Part shown: one piece after another, positions 8,721 to 17,582 of the stretch
Layout: each line of letters opens with the position of its first letter
How positions within the stretch are numbered: the first letter of the stretch is position 1
NCBI RefSeq assembly: GCF_001715295.1
Contig: NZ_MDKB01000002.1
Coordinates: 1,137,522-1,201,521, forward strand
Direction: 5' to 3'
DNA: 64,000 nt
Origin: Streptomyces griseus
Lineage (GTDB): Bacteria; Actinomycetota; Actinomycetes; Streptomycetales; Streptomycetaceae
Program-made: the position numbers and the translations under genes
Notes under the pieces: generated by a model
Database searches by the model: none
The model's input: only the letters and a program-made list of their open reading frames with translations
What the model was told of the DNA's origin: nothing

Positions 8721-8808
8721 GGGGCGGTCCTCCGCCGGGCGCGGTGGGCTGACCGTCCCCGCAGGTCAGCGGCGTCCCCCCGGGGACCGATCTCTCTACT
8801 CTGGCCTC

Positions 8809-9621
8809 ATGTTCACGCCACCCGCCTACGCCCTCGTCGCCACGGACCTGGACGGCACCCTCCTGCGCTCCGACGACACCGTGAGCGCCCGCTCGCGCGC
8901 CGCCCTGGCCCGTGCCGCGTCGGCCGGCGCCCGCCATCTGATCGTCACCGGGCGGCCGGTGCCCGGCATACGCGCCCTGCTCGCGGACCTCGCCTACGAC
9001 GGCCTCGTGGTCTGCGGGCAGGGCACCCAGCTGTACGACGCCGGTTCCGGCCGCATGCTGAGCTCGGTGCCGCTCGACCGGGACCTGGCCGACGCGGCCC
9101 TGGGCAAGATCGAGGCCGAGGTCGGGCCGGTGTTCGCCGCCGTGGACCAGGACGGCCCGGAGGGCAGGACCCTGATCGAACCGGGCTACCGCATGCCGCA
9201 CCCCACGCTCCCCGCGCAGCGGACCGGGCACCGCGCCGAGCTGTGGGAGGCCCCCGTCATCAAGGTCCTGGTGCGCCACCCCGGGCTGACGGACGACGAG
9301 CTGGCCGCCGCGGCCCGTGCGGTCGTGGGGGATCTGGCGACCGTCACGATGGCGGGCCCCGGCACCGTGGAGCTGGCCCCGTACGGCGTGGACAAGGGCA
9401 CCGGGTTCGCCCTGGCCGCCGAGGCCCTGGGCCTCGAACCCGCCGGCACGGTGGCCTTCGGTGACATGCCCAACGACCTGCCCCTGTTCCGCCGCGCGGG
9501 GCACCGGGTGGCGATGGCCGGCGCCCACGCCGAGCTGCGGGCGGCGGCGGACGAGATCACCCTGTCGAACGACGAGGACGGGGTCGCGGTGGTCCTGGAG
9601 CGGCTGTTCGGCCGGGAGTGA
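8809..9621 (+). CDS. HAD-superfamily hydrolase, Cof type
   Basis: A 270-residue phosphatase-like protein. HAD motif I is ATDLDGTLL with both catalytic aspartates, motif II is the threonine in LIVTGRP, and motif III/IV is DKGTGFALAAEAL followed by FGDMPNDLPLF. The inserted cap between about 85 and 185 is of the C2B type found in Cof/YidA phosphatases, which act on sugar phosphates and similar small substrates. Single gene with its own start. It is convergent with the TetR gene, with only 48 bp between stops. Confidence 0.9.
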   Translation: MFTPPAYALVATDLDGTLLRSDDTVSARSRAALARAASAGARHLIVTGRPVPGIRALLADLAYDGLVVCGQGTQLYDAGSGRMLSSVPLDRDLADAALGKIEAEVGPVFAAVDQDGPEGRTLIEPGYRMPHPTLPAQRTGHRAELWEAPVIKVLVRHPGLTDDELAAAARAVVGDLATVTMAGPGTVELAPYGVDKGTGFALAAEALGLEPAGTVAFGDMPNDLPLFRRAGHRVAMAGAHAELRAAADEITLSNDEDGVAVVLERLFGRE

Positions 9622-9655
9622 CCGCCTCCGGCGGCCCCTGCAAGACCCCGGCCGC

Positions 9656-9679
9656 GGCGGGCGGGCCCGTCAGCCCGCC
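9656..9679. terminator. Short hairpin between convergent genes
   Basis: GGCGGGC and GCCCGCC form a 7-bp stem around a 10-nt loop, lying between the HAD stop (9621) and over the TetR stop (9670). Weak but well placed. Confidence 0.3.
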
Positions 9680-10269
9680 TCCCCCTGGGCCGCCCCCAGC
9701 GACCGCAGGACGTGGGCCACGAGGGCGGCGACCGTCTCCTCGTCCTGGGAGGGCTTGCGCAGCACATGGCGGTAGTAGACGGGGCCGTAGAGCATCTCCA
9801 CCGCCAGCGGGAGGTCGGCGTCCGCCGGGATCTGGCCCTGCTCCTGCGCCCGTCGCAGCCGCCCCACGGCGGCCTCGAAGCGGGGGTCGACCAGCTGCTC
9901 CAGAACGGCCGCGGCCAGCGCGTCGTCGTGGTGCATCTCGGACAGGATGCCCGCGAACGCCGGGCCGTACGGCGGCGTCGAGACGAATCTCACCGCGCTG
10001 TTGATGTGGTTCCGCAGGTCGGCGGCGACGTCCCCGGTGTCGGTGAACGGGGTGGCGCCCACGAACACCTCGGTGAAGGCCTCCAGCAGGACGGCCCCCT
10101 TCGACGGCCACCAGCGGTAGATCGTCTTCTTGCTCACCCCGGCACGGGCCGCGATGGCCTCCACGGTGACCCGGCCGTACCCCTTCTCCGTACACAGCTC
10201 GAGGGCGGCGTCCAGCGTCGCCCGCCGTGATCGCTCGCTGCGGCGCGCGGAACTCGGCGATGTGATCAT
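9670..10269 (-). CDS. TetR-family transcriptional regulator
   Basis: A 199-residue repressor. The N-terminal helix-turn-helix is TVEAIAARAGVSKKTIYRWW (about residues 33-52), followed by a TetR_C ligand domain with a VEMLYGPVYYRHVL helix near the end. ATG 10269 is chosen because the longer frame to 10332 runs through non-coding-looking sequence. It lies 199 bp downstream of an ABC exporter on the same strand and might regulate it, but the order leaves room for an independent promoter. An inverted repeat CGGAACG/CGTTCCG (10348-10375) upstream could be its operator. Confidence 0.88.
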   Translation of the reverse strand: MITSPSSARRSERSRRATLDAALELCTEKGYGRVTVEAIAARAGVSKKTIYRWWPSKGAVLLEAFTEVFVGATPFTDTGDVAADLRNHINSAVRFVSTPPYGPAFAGILSEMHHDDALAAAVLEQLVDPRFEAAVGRLRRAQEQGQIPADADLPLAVEMLYGPVYYRHVLRKPSQDEETVAALVAHVLRSLGAAQGEAG

Positions 10270-10347
10270 TCGGTGAGCATAGGGGGATTCCGGCCATCGC
10301 TTATTGACAGCCCGTCGCCAGAAGTCGAACAATGACGGGGCAGAAAC

Positions 10348-10375
10348 GGAACGTACCGTGTCGTGTGCGTTCCGG
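10348..10375. promoter_or_regulatory. Inverted repeat upstream of the TetR gene
   Basis: CGGAACG (10348-10354) and CGTTCCG (10369-10375) form a perfect 7+7 inverted repeat with a 14-bp spacer. It lies 79 bp upstream of the TetR start and 94 bp downstream of the permease stop. It is a candidate autoregulatory operator, with no evidence beyond symmetry. Confidence 0.3.
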
Positions 10376-10468
10376 GCCTCACACCGTTCGTGCCGTTCGT
10401 GCCGCGACGAGCCGATCGGGGGACGGCTCGACCGGCCGACGGCGCGGACCGGCCACGGCGGCCCGTTC

Positions 10469-11365
10469 TCACGCGGTGATGTCCTTGGCCGTGAAGCGCG
10501 CCCAGGCCGCCGAGCCGAACACCGCCACGTACACCGCCTGCAGCCCCAGATCGCTGACGATGCCGTCCCAGTAGAGCGGGTCGCGGAGCAGGTCCGCGAA
10601 GGACAGCCAGTAGTGCGGGAAGAGATACGGGTGGATCGCGTCCAGCTGCGGCATCGTGTCCAGGATCTGCACGGTGATCAGTACCCCGACGGTGGCGGCC
10701 ATCGCGGCGATCCCGCTGTTGGTGAGCGTCGAGACGAACAGGCCGAGCGCGGCGAACCCCGTGAGGGAGACCGCCACCGCCACGGCGATCAGCCCGGCCC
10801 GCAGCAGACCTTCGCCGAGACCGATCCGGGTCCCCGAGATCGTGGTGACCTCCCCGACGGGGAAGAGCAGGGCCCCCACCGCGAGCGCCGACACGGCCAC
10901 GACCAGGGTCGCCACCAGGCAGAACGCAAGCACCGCGGCGTACTTGGCGAGAAGCAGCCTGGCCCGGCCCGCCGGGGCGACCAGTAGGTAGCGCAGGGTC
11001 CCGCCGCCCGCCTCACCGGCCACGGAGTCCCCCGCCACCACGCCGACCGCCATGGGCAGGAAGACGGGGAGCGTCGCCGAGAGTGCCGCGAAGACCAGGA
11101 AGAGCCCGTTGCCGGCGACCTGGGCGAGGAAGGCGGGGCCGTGGGGGCCGTCCGGGCCCGCCGACGAGCCGTCACCCGTCTCGATCCGCACGGCGACCCC
11201 GACGAGCACGGGGACGGCGGCCAGCACCCCGAGGAGGACGAGGGTGCGTCCGCGGCGCAGGGTGGTGGTCAGTTCGGAGCGGAGGATCCCGAACGTCCAC
11301 AGGGCTCGGCGCGGTGCTCCGGGTACGCCGTCCGCGACGGCCGTGGTGAGGTCAGCCCGCGACAT
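10469..11365 (-). CDS. ABC transporter permease (ABC-2 type)
   Basis: A 298-residue membrane protein with about six transmembrane segments: a first span at LVLLGVLAAVPVLVGVAV, a large extracytoplasmic loop, then spans around FLVFAALSATLPVFL, LAFCLVATLVVAVSALAV, LIAVAVAVSLTGFAALGLF and AAMAATVGVLITVQIL, plus the C-terminal one. The start overlaps the ATPase stop by 14 bp, so the pair is translated together. Exporters of this DrrAB/NatAB-like layout move drugs, lipids or ions outward. Substrate unknown. Confidence 0.87.
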   Translation of the reverse strand: MSRADLTTAVADGVPGAPRRALWTFGILRSELTTTLRRGRTLVLLGVLAAVPVLVGVAVRIETGDGSSAGPDGPHGPAFLAQVAGNGLFLVFAALSATLPVFLPMAVGVVAGDSVAGEAGGGTLRYLLVAPAGRARLLLAKYAAVLAFCLVATLVVAVSALAVGALLFPVGEVTTISGTRIGLGEGLLRAGLIAVAVAVSLTGFAALGLFVSTLTNSGIAAMAATVGVLITVQILDTMPQLDAIHPYLFPHYWLSFADLLRDPLYWDGIVSDLGLQAVYVAVFGSAAWARFTAKDITA

Positions 11366-12344
11366 CGAAACCCTCTCCGGTGAGTGCGAGGAACGCGTCC
11401 TCCAGCGAGGCCCGTTCGACGCCGAAGGACCGTACGCGGACGCCGCCGTGCACCAGGGCCGCGCTGAGGTCCGCCGGCTCCACGTCCCCGGGTGGGGCGT
11501 CCGCGCTCACCCGGTCCCCGTCGGCCAGGAGCCCGGTCAGCCCGTGCTCCTCCAGGATGCGGACGGCGTGTTCCGGGTCGGGGGTGGTGACCGCGAGCCT
11601 GCCGCGGGCCCTCGCCGCGAGATCGGCGACCGGCCCCTGGACGAGGAGCCTGCCGCGCGCCATCACCGCCGCGTGGGTGCAGACCTGCTCGATCTCGTCG
11701 AGGAGGTGGGACGAGAGGAAGACCGTGGTGCCCTCGGCCGCCAGCTCCCGGACGAGTGCGCGGATCTCCCGCATCCCCTGCGGGTCGAGGCCGTTGGTCG
11801 GTTCGTCCAGGACGAGCAGCCTGCGCGGCCGGAGCAGCGCGGCGGCGAGACCGAGGCGCTGCTTCATCCCGAGGGAGTAGGCCCTGGCCTTCTTGCCCGC
11901 GGCGGCGGCGAGGCCGACCCGGTCGAGGGCGTCGTCGACGCGGGCGCCGCGGGTCCGCGGATCGGCCGAGGGGTCGGCGCGGTCGTAGCGCAGGAGGTTG
12001 TCGCGGCCGCTCAGGAACCCGTACGCCGCCGGTCCCTCGATCAGGGCGCCGACGTGCGGGAGGACCGCGCGGGCGGCGGCCGGCATGGGCCGGCCGAGGA
12101 CGCGGACACTGCCGGCGGTCGGGTCGATGAGGCCCAGGAGCATCCGGATCGTGGTGGTCTTCCCGGAGCCGTTGGGCCCGAGGAAGCCGAAGACGCTGCC
12201 GTCCGGGACGCCGAGGTCGAGCCCGTCGACGGCCACCTGGCCGCCCCGGTAGCGCTTGGTGAGGCCGCGGGTCTCGATCACGGGACCCCGTTCCGGCCGC
12301 CGGGCCGGCTCCGCCGCCACCGCCCGGGCCGCTGTGTCCCTCAT
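11352..12344 (-). CDS. ABC transporter ATP-binding protein
   Basis: A 330-residue ATPase of the CcmA/DrrA group. Walker A is GPNGSGKTT, the signature is the divergent YSLGMKQRLGLA rather than LSGGQ (usual in this group), and Walker B is LLVLDEPTNGLDP, followed by SSHLLDEIEQVC with the switch histidine. A C-terminal accessory domain follows residue 230. ATG 12344 gives a GGGAG site at correct spacing; GTG 12350 is the alternative. It pairs with the overlapping permease. Upstream lies a very stable hairpin and then a LolA-like gene. Confidence 0.9.
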   Translation of the reverse strand: MRDTAARAVAAEPARRPERGPVIETRGLTKRYRGGQVAVDGLDLGVPDGSVFGFLGPNGSGKTTTIRMLLGLIDPTAGSVRVLGRPMPAAARAVLPHVGALIEGPAAYGFLSGRDNLLRYDRADPSADPRTRGARVDDALDRVGLAAAAGKKARAYSLGMKQRLGLAAALLRPRRLLVLDEPTNGLDPQGMREIRALVRELAAEGTTVFLSSHLLDEIEQVCTHAAVMARGRLLVQGPVADLAARARGRLAVTTPDPEHAVRILEEHGLTGLLADGDRVSADAPPGDVEPADLSAALVHGGVRVRSFGVERASLEDAFLALTGEGFDVAG

Positions 12345-12392
12345 GGCCACTCCCGTTCCTTCCGCCGTGTACGGGCGGTGCCGCCACGACCA

Positions 12393-12429
12393 CGCCGCCC
12401 CGCCGTACGGAGCGTACGGCGGGGCGGCG
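12393..12429 (-). terminator. 17-bp hairpin terminator after the LolA-like gene
   Basis: A perfect 17-bp G+C-rich stem (12393-12409 with 12413-12429) with loop GAG lies 14 bases past the LolA-like stop. It separates that gene from the ABC transporter, suggesting independent transcripts. Confidence 0.8.
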
Positions 12430-12442
12430 CGGACCGTGCGTC

Positions 12443-13672
12443 CTACTTGGCGGTGTCGGCCGCCTTCACGAGCGCGTCCTTGGTGACCGCGCCGACGTAC
12501 ACCCTGCCGTCGTCCGTCATCAGCGCGTTGACCAGGCGGGTCGAGAAGACCGTGCCGGAGCCGAAGTCGCCGGTGACCTTGTCGCCGAGCGCGTCCAGGA
12601 ACTGCTGCGCCTGGGCGGGCATCTCCCCGGACCCCTCGGCCGGGAGACCCGCGCCGCCCGGGATCTTGATCTCGGCGACCGCGTTCCAGCCCTCGCCGAT
12701 GACGTCGAGCCCCTTGAAGTCCTCCAGGGCGCCGAGGTCCTGCGGCGCCCGGTCCGCCGAGCCCTGCTTCCCGGCCTCGGCCTCCAGCTCGCCGGCCTCG
12801 GTCACCTCGGCGCCCTTGGGCGGGGTGAAGGAGAAGGAGGACGCGTCGGGCTTCGCGAAGTCGACCTTGGTGAAGGCGGCGTCGACCGCGGCCTTGCCAC
12901 CGCTGCTCGGCGCCAGGGTGAACTTCAGCGGTACCCCGGTCGAGGCGTCGACCGCGATCCGGACGGATCCGATCGTCGAACCGGACTGCTTCGGCTTGAT
13001 CAGCAGCTGGTACGCGTCGCGGCCCGCCACCTGGGCCGTGCCGTCGACCGTGACCGACGTGGTGTCGCCGGCCGCCGCGAGGGCCTCCTCGGCGAGCTCC
13101 GCGGGCGTGGCCGGCATCCCCTCGGGCGCCGTGTGCTTCCCGGCCTTCCCGCCGGCCTCCTCGGACCGCGCGTGGTAGACCTCGTTGCTCCCGCTGTCGT
13201 ACGCCCAGACGTCGTTCCCGTTGTGGACGACGCTGTACTCGGAGCCCTCGCCGAGGATCGACAGGCGCTGCCGGTCGGGGCCGTCGGCCGCCACCCGGAG
13301 CGTGTGCGTACCGGACGCGAGCTCCATGAGCTTCGCCTCGGGGTCGGCGCTCGACGTACTGCCGCTCCCCCCGCCTCCCGGCGCGAAGGAGCCCGCGAGC
13401 CCGCCGAGGGACGGGATGCCGAGGTCGGTACTGATCTTCACCGTGCCGGAGATCTGCTGCTGATCCGACGCGGCGATCTTCGCGACGAGTTGCTGCGCCG
13501 TGATCTTCGGCAGCTCCGGGTCGCCGGAGTCCGCGAGCGCCGGGACGAGTCCGATCGTCGCCGCCGCCACCCCCGCCACCGCTACGGGGACGATGTAGCG
13601 TGCCGCCCGCCGGCGGCCCACGACGGTGCCCGTGGCGTCGCCGGTGGTCTCCGCGCTGTCGTTCGATGCCAT
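12443..13672 (-). CDS. LolA-like membrane-anchored protein
   Basis: A 409-residue extracytoplasmic protein. Residues 1-25 are cytoplasmic, a single span (YIVPVAVAGVAAATIGLVPA) follows, and the rest is outside the membrane. The body resembles the LolA/LppX beta fold used in Actinobacteria (DUF2092-like). It begins LPKITAQQLVAKIAASDQQQISGTVKIS and has VWAYDSGSNEVYH and VDASTGVPLKFTLAP strands. There is a Gly/Ser-rich insert near residue 85. ATG 13672 has GGAGG at 9-nt spacing. In bacteria without an outer membrane, such proteins may bind lipids or act as envelope sensors. Role unproven. Confidence 0.8.
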   Translation of the reverse strand: MASNDSAETTGDATGTVVGRRRAARYIVPVAVAGVAAATIGLVPALADSGDPELPKITAQQLVAKIAASDQQQISGTVKISTDLGIPSLGGLAGSFAPGGGGSGSTSSADPEAKLMELASGTHTLRVAADGPDRQRLSILGEGSEYSVVHNGNDVWAYDSGSNEVYHARSEEAGGKAGKHTAPEGMPATPAELAEEALAAAGDTTSVTVDGTAQVAGRDAYQLLIKPKQSGSTIGSVRIAVDASTGVPLKFTLAPSSGGKAAVDAAFTKVDFAKPDASSFSFTPPKGAEVTEAGELEAEAGKQGSADRAPQDLGALEDFKGLDVIGEGWNAVAEIKIPGGAGLPAEGSGEMPAQAQQFLDALGDKVTGDFGSGTVFSTRLVNALMTDDGRVYVGAVTKDALVKAADTAK

Positions 13673-13857
13673 GTGTGCCCTACCTCCGTGGTCGGCGGCT
13701 GCCATCCCGTTGCACTCGTCCACCCCTCGCCGCCCTTCTCACCCGATGTGGTCAGGAGTGGTTGTTCTCCATCTGACCAAATCGGGGGGCGGCAAGCGTC
13801 ACCCCCGGGGAGCAACTGCGGCTACCTCTCCGGGATGACACCGGGTCCGAGCCCCTA

Positions 13858-14018
13858 AGGGCTGTCCCGCACTTCCCGGTGGATCGGCGTGCGGCGTCGG
13901 ATGCGGGGCATCGCACGGCGGAGGGACGTTCGCACACTGGATGTAGGGGACGTTCCGACAAAGCGGCGAGATGCCGTAGCTGTCGTCGCGCGCCCGCCGG
14001 GAATCGCGGGACAGCCCT
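13858..14018. repeat. Palindromic intergenic element 1
   Basis: A 161-bp element bounded by a perfect 13-bp terminal inverted repeat (AGGGCTGTCCCGC / GCGGGACAGCCCT). Inside is a second inverted pair (GGCATCGC ... GCGAGATGCC) and at the centre ACTGGATGT (13936-13944), which recurs in elements 2 and 3. It sits downstream of the polyprenyl synthase gene and upstream of the LolA-like gene. Sequence just to its right (14060-14110, with GTGTGCGTGCCGGGCGTCGC) also resembles part of element 2. No ORF inside. Confidence 0.75.
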
Positions 14019-14130
14019 CGGGGGGTGCTCCGGCACCGCGTGTGCCGGGGCGACACGACGCGTGTGCGTGCCGGGCGTCGCCGGGCGGACAGGACTCGGG
14101 AATCACACCCGGGGCACGGCGCACACGGTG

Positions 14131-15141
14131 TCAGCCCGCGCGGTGCACCACGGCGTCGCACAGCTCTTCGAGCGCGGCCTTCGCGTAACCCTCGGGCAGC
14201 GGCGCCAGGGTGGCCCTCGCCTCCTGGGCGTAACGGACGGTGTCCCGGCGCGCCTGCTCCAGCGCGGGGTGGGCGCGGAGGCCGTCCAGCGCCCGGGCGA
14301 GCCGGTCGTCGTCGGCGAGGTCGCCGTCCAGGAGCTCCACGAGCTCCAGGTCCTCCGGCTTGCCGCCGGCCGCCGCCTGCGCGCGCAGGTGGAGAACGGG
14401 GAGCGTCGGGATGCCCTCCCGCAGGTCGGTGCCGGGGGTCTTGCCGGACTCGTGGGAGTCGGAGGCGATGTCCAGTACGTCGTCGGCGAGCTGGAAGGCG
14501 ATGCCGAGCCGTTCCCCGTACTGGGTGAGGATGTCGACGACCGATTCGTCGGCCCCCGCCATCATGGCGCCGAACCGCCCGGAGACGGCGACCAGCGAGC
14601 CGGTCTTGCCGCCCAGCACGTCCATGTAGTGGTCGACCGGGTCGCGGCCGTCGCGCGGGCCCGCCGTCTCCATGATCTGGCCGGTGACCAGCCGTTCGAA
14701 CGCCTCGGCCTGGACGCGCACGGCCTCGGGGCCGAGGTCGGCCAGGATGTGCGAGGCGCGGGCGAAGAGGAAGTCACCCGTCAGGACGGCGACGGAGTTT
14801 CCCCAGCGGGTGTTGGCGCTGTCCACCCCGCGGCGCACGTCCGCCTCGTCCATCACGTCGTCGTGGTACAGCGTCGCCAGGTGTGTCAGTTCCACGACCA
14901 CGGCCGCGGGCACGATCCCCGGCGCGCCGGGGTCCCCGAACCGGGACGCCAGCATCACCAGCAGCGGACGGAAACGCTTGCCGCCCGCGCTGACGAGGTG
15001 CTGTGCGGCTTCCGTGATGAACGGGACATCGCTTTTCGTGGCGTCCAGCAGCCCCGCCTCGACAGCGGCCAAACCGGCCTGGACATCGGCCTCAAGAGCC
15101 TGGTCCCGCACGCGCAGTCCGAACGGCCCGACGACGGTCAC
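14131..15141 (-). CDS. Polyprenyl (E)-diphosphate synthase
   Basis: A 336-residue all-trans prenyl chain-elongating enzyme. The first aspartate-rich motif is LYHDDVMDEADVRRG and the second is FQLADDVLDIASD. The GGKRFRP region (AGGKRFRPLLVMLASRF) binds isopentenyl diphosphate, and small residues before the first motif fit a long-chain product. It condenses isopentenyl diphosphate onto an allylic primer. In this organism type the product most likely forms the menaquinone side chain, which fits the quinone genes elsewhere in the window. GTG 15141 has AGGAG about 8 nt upstream. Confidence 0.92.
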   Translation of the reverse strand: MTVVGPFGLRVRDQALEADVQAGLAAVEAGLLDATKSDVPFITEAAQHLVSAGGKRFRPLLVMLASRFGDPGAPGIVPAAVVVELTHLATLYHDDVMDEADVRRGVDSANTRWGNSVAVLTGDFLFARASHILADLGPEAVRVQAEAFERLVTGQIMETAGPRDGRDPVDHYMDVLGGKTGSLVAVSGRFGAMMAGADESVVDILTQYGERLGIAFQLADDVLDIASDSHESGKTPGTDLREGIPTLPVLHLRAQAAAGGKPEDLELVELLDGDLADDDRLARALDGLRAHPALEQARRDTVRYAQEARATLAPLPEGYAKAALEELCDAVVHRAG

Positions 15142-15451
15142 GAGGGGATCTCCTGTCTGCTGACGATCACACGGAATGTCGATGTGTCGCTGTCTTCACC
15201 CAAGCCAGCGTATCCGGTCCCCTTTGGATCACCGTGGGCGCCTTCCCGCCACCGCCGGTATGTTCGGGATCAGCTCATACGATCAGGAGTTGCCGCTTCG
15301 TCCCCCAGGGCGATCCGCGCCGATCCGGTACGGCCGCCACCGAGGACGACCAGGCCTGCGACGGCGCTGTCGCGGTGGTGTCCGCTGCGGCCGTCACCTC
15401 CGCCGCTTGCCGGCCCAGGCGCGCCACGCACCCGTCCACCGAGGTACCGCC
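15142..15451. other. Divergent intergenic region
   Basis: About 310 bp between the polyprenyl synthase (minus) and the CocE-type hydrolase (plus). It must hold promoters for both. I saw no confident -35/-10 pair and no strong inverted repeat. GAGG at 15441-15444 serves the hydrolase. Confidence 0.4.
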
Positions 15452-17446
15452 ATGCAGATCCGCACCGCGTTCCCGTACGAGACGACCCACGAGGACCTCC
15501 ACATCCCCCTGTCGGACGGCACCCGGCTGTACGCCCGGATCTGGCGGCCGGTCACCGACGACCCCGTACCGGCCCTGCTGGAGTACCTGCCCTTCCGGCT
15601 GAGCGACCGGACGGCACCACGCGACCGGCAGCGCCACCCCTGGTACGCGGGCCACGGCTACGCCTCCGTACGGGTGGACGTACGCGGCCACGGCAACAGC
15701 GAGGGGGTGCCGGGCGACGCGTGCGACGCGACCGAGCTGGCCGACGGGGTCGCCGTCGTGCACTGGCTCGCACGGCAGGAGTGGTGCTCCGGCCGGGTCG
15801 GCATGTTCGGCATCTCCTGGGGCGGTCTCAACTCGCTGCAGATCGCCGCGCTCGCCCCGGAGCCCCTGAAGGCGGTCGTCGCCGTCTGCTCGTCCGACGA
15901 CCGCTACGACAACGACGGACACTACCTGGGCGGCTCCGTCCTCGGCGTCGACATGCACGCCCGGGCCGCCGCCATGCTGGCCTTCGCCTCCCGTCCCCCC
16001 GACCCGGCGGACGTCGGCGACGGCTGGAAGGACATGTGGCTGAGGCGGCTGGAGGCGGTGGAGCCGCTGATCCACACCTGGCTGGCGCACCAGACCCGGG
16101 ACGCCTACTGGAAACAGGGCAGCGTCCGCGAGGACTACGGCGCCGTCGAGGCCGCCGTGCTGGCGGTGGGCGGCTGGCACGACCCCTACCGCGACACCGT
16201 CCTGCGGCTCGTCGAGCACCTGGACCCCTCGAAGGTGCGCGGGCTGATCGGCCCGTGGTCGCACCAGTACCCGGACCGCGGGCTGCCTCCGGGGCCCGCG
16301 ATCGGCTTCCTGCAGGAGACGCTGCGCTGGTGGGACCAGCACCTCAAGGACCAGGACACCGGGGTGATGAACGAGCCGCTGCTGCGGTCCTGGATGAGCG
16401 GGTCGTACCGTCCGGCCACGGTCCACGGGACGCTGCCCGGACGCTGGGTCGGTGACGCGGCCTGGCCGTCGGCGAACGTCACCCCCATGGCCTACGCCCT
16501 CCAGGGCGGTCCGCGGATCGTCCGGTCGCCGCAGCAGACGGGGCTGGACGCGGGACGCTTCCTGCCGTCCGGCAACGAGGCCGACCTGCCTCCCGACCAG
16601 CGCGACGAGGACGCCAAGTCGGTGTGTTTCGAGTTCCCCGTCGAAGGCGCGCCGATCGAGATCCTCGGCAGACCGCGGGTGACGCTCCGCATCCGGATGG
16701 ACGTGCCGCGCGGCCAGGCCGTCGCCCGGCTCTGCGACGTGGCCCCCGACGGTGCGTCGACCCTGGTGACCCGCGGGGCCCTCAACCTGTCGGCCCGGCA
16801 CGGGCGCGACCGGTCCGACGAATGGCCCGCCGGGGAGACCGAGGACGTGCCCTTCGAGCTCAACGCCATCGGGCACACCTTCCCCCGTGGCCACCGGATC
16901 AGGCTGGCCGTCTCGTCGGCGTACTGGCCGTGGATCTGGCCGCAGGCGGACTCGGCGGGTTTCACCCTCGAGGCGGACGGAAGTCTCGTCGAGCTCCCGG
17001 TGCGCCGGCACACCGAGGACCCGGGCATCACCTTCGGCGCACCGGAGCAGGCGGAACCGCTCGGTGTCGCCGTCCCCGCCACGCTCGACGGGCAGCGTCC
17101 GGAGCGCCTGGTGGTCAGGGACGTCGCCGAGGGCGAGTGGCGTCTGGAGGTCGATCCGCGCCCCGGTGGCACGCGCGTCCACCCGGACGGGCTCGAGTAC
17201 ACCGAGGACGCGCTGGACACGTACACGATCCGGGAGGACGACCCGCTGTCGGCGCGGGCGCGTTCGGACTGGAAGATCCGGCTGCACCGGCCGGACGTGG
17301 CCTGGGACGTCCGGATCGAGACCCGTTCGGAGACCGGTGCGGACGACCACGACTTCCTCACGTCGAACGAGGTGGTCTGCAGGGACGGCGACGAGATCGT
17401 CTTCCACCGGACCTGGGAGAAGCGGATCCCGCGGACGGCGGGCTGA
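15452..17446 (+). CDS. CocE/NonD-family (X-Pro dipeptidyl-peptidase-like) hydrolase
   Basis: A 664-residue serine hydrolase. An alpha/beta-hydrolase domain carries the nucleophile Ser122 in MFGISWGGLN, an acid in GGWHDPYRDT and a histidine in GPWSHQYPDRG. A C-terminal jelly-roll domain (about 420-640) has the family's DVAPDGAS and LAVSSAYWPWIWPQ segments. Relatives cleave esters (cocaine esterase), glutaryl-amides or X-Pro peptides. No signal peptide, so probably cytoplasmic. ATG 15452 follows GAGG; the open frame extends upstream but is not coding-like. Substrate unknown. Confidence 0.88.
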   Translation: MQIRTAFPYETTHEDLHIPLSDGTRLYARIWRPVTDDPVPALLEYLPFRLSDRTAPRDRQRHPWYAGHGYASVRVDVRGHGNSEGVPGDACDATELADGVAVVHWLARQEWCSGRVGMFGISWGGLNSLQIAALAPEPLKAVVAVCSSDDRYDNDGHYLGGSVLGVDMHARAAAMLAFASRPPDPADVGDGWKDMWLRRLEAVEPLIHTWLAHQTRDAYWKQGSVREDYGAVEAAVLAVGGWHDPYRDTVLRLVEHLDPSKVRGLIGPWSHQYPDRGLPPGPAIGFLQETLRWWDQHLKDQDTGVMNEPLLRSWMSGSYRPATVHGTLPGRWVGDAAWPSANVTPMAYALQGGPRIVRSPQQTGLDAGRFLPSGNEADLPPDQRDEDAKSVCFEFPVEGAPIEILGRPRVTLRIRMDVPRGQAVARLCDVAPDGASTLVTRGALNLSARHGRDRSDEWPAGETEDVPFELNAIGHTFPRGHRIRLAVSSAYWPWIWPQADSAGFTLEADGSLVELPVRRHTEDPGITFGAPEQAEPLGVAVPATLDGQRPERLVVRDVAEGEWRLEVDPRPGGTRVHPDGLEYTEDALDTYTIREDDPLSARARSDWKIRLHRPDVAWDVRIETRSETGADDHDFLTSNEVVCRDGDEIVFHRTWEKRIPRTAG

Positions 17447-17582
17447 GGACGGGCCGGAGGCGTGCCCCGTGGAGGAGTACCACGTAACTTTCCGGGCATT
17501 ACGCCTACTTGAGCCCTGCCGCCGGCCGGTACGTCCGACGTAACGTGTCCCCCAAGCGACCTGGAAAGCGAGGCAGCAACAG

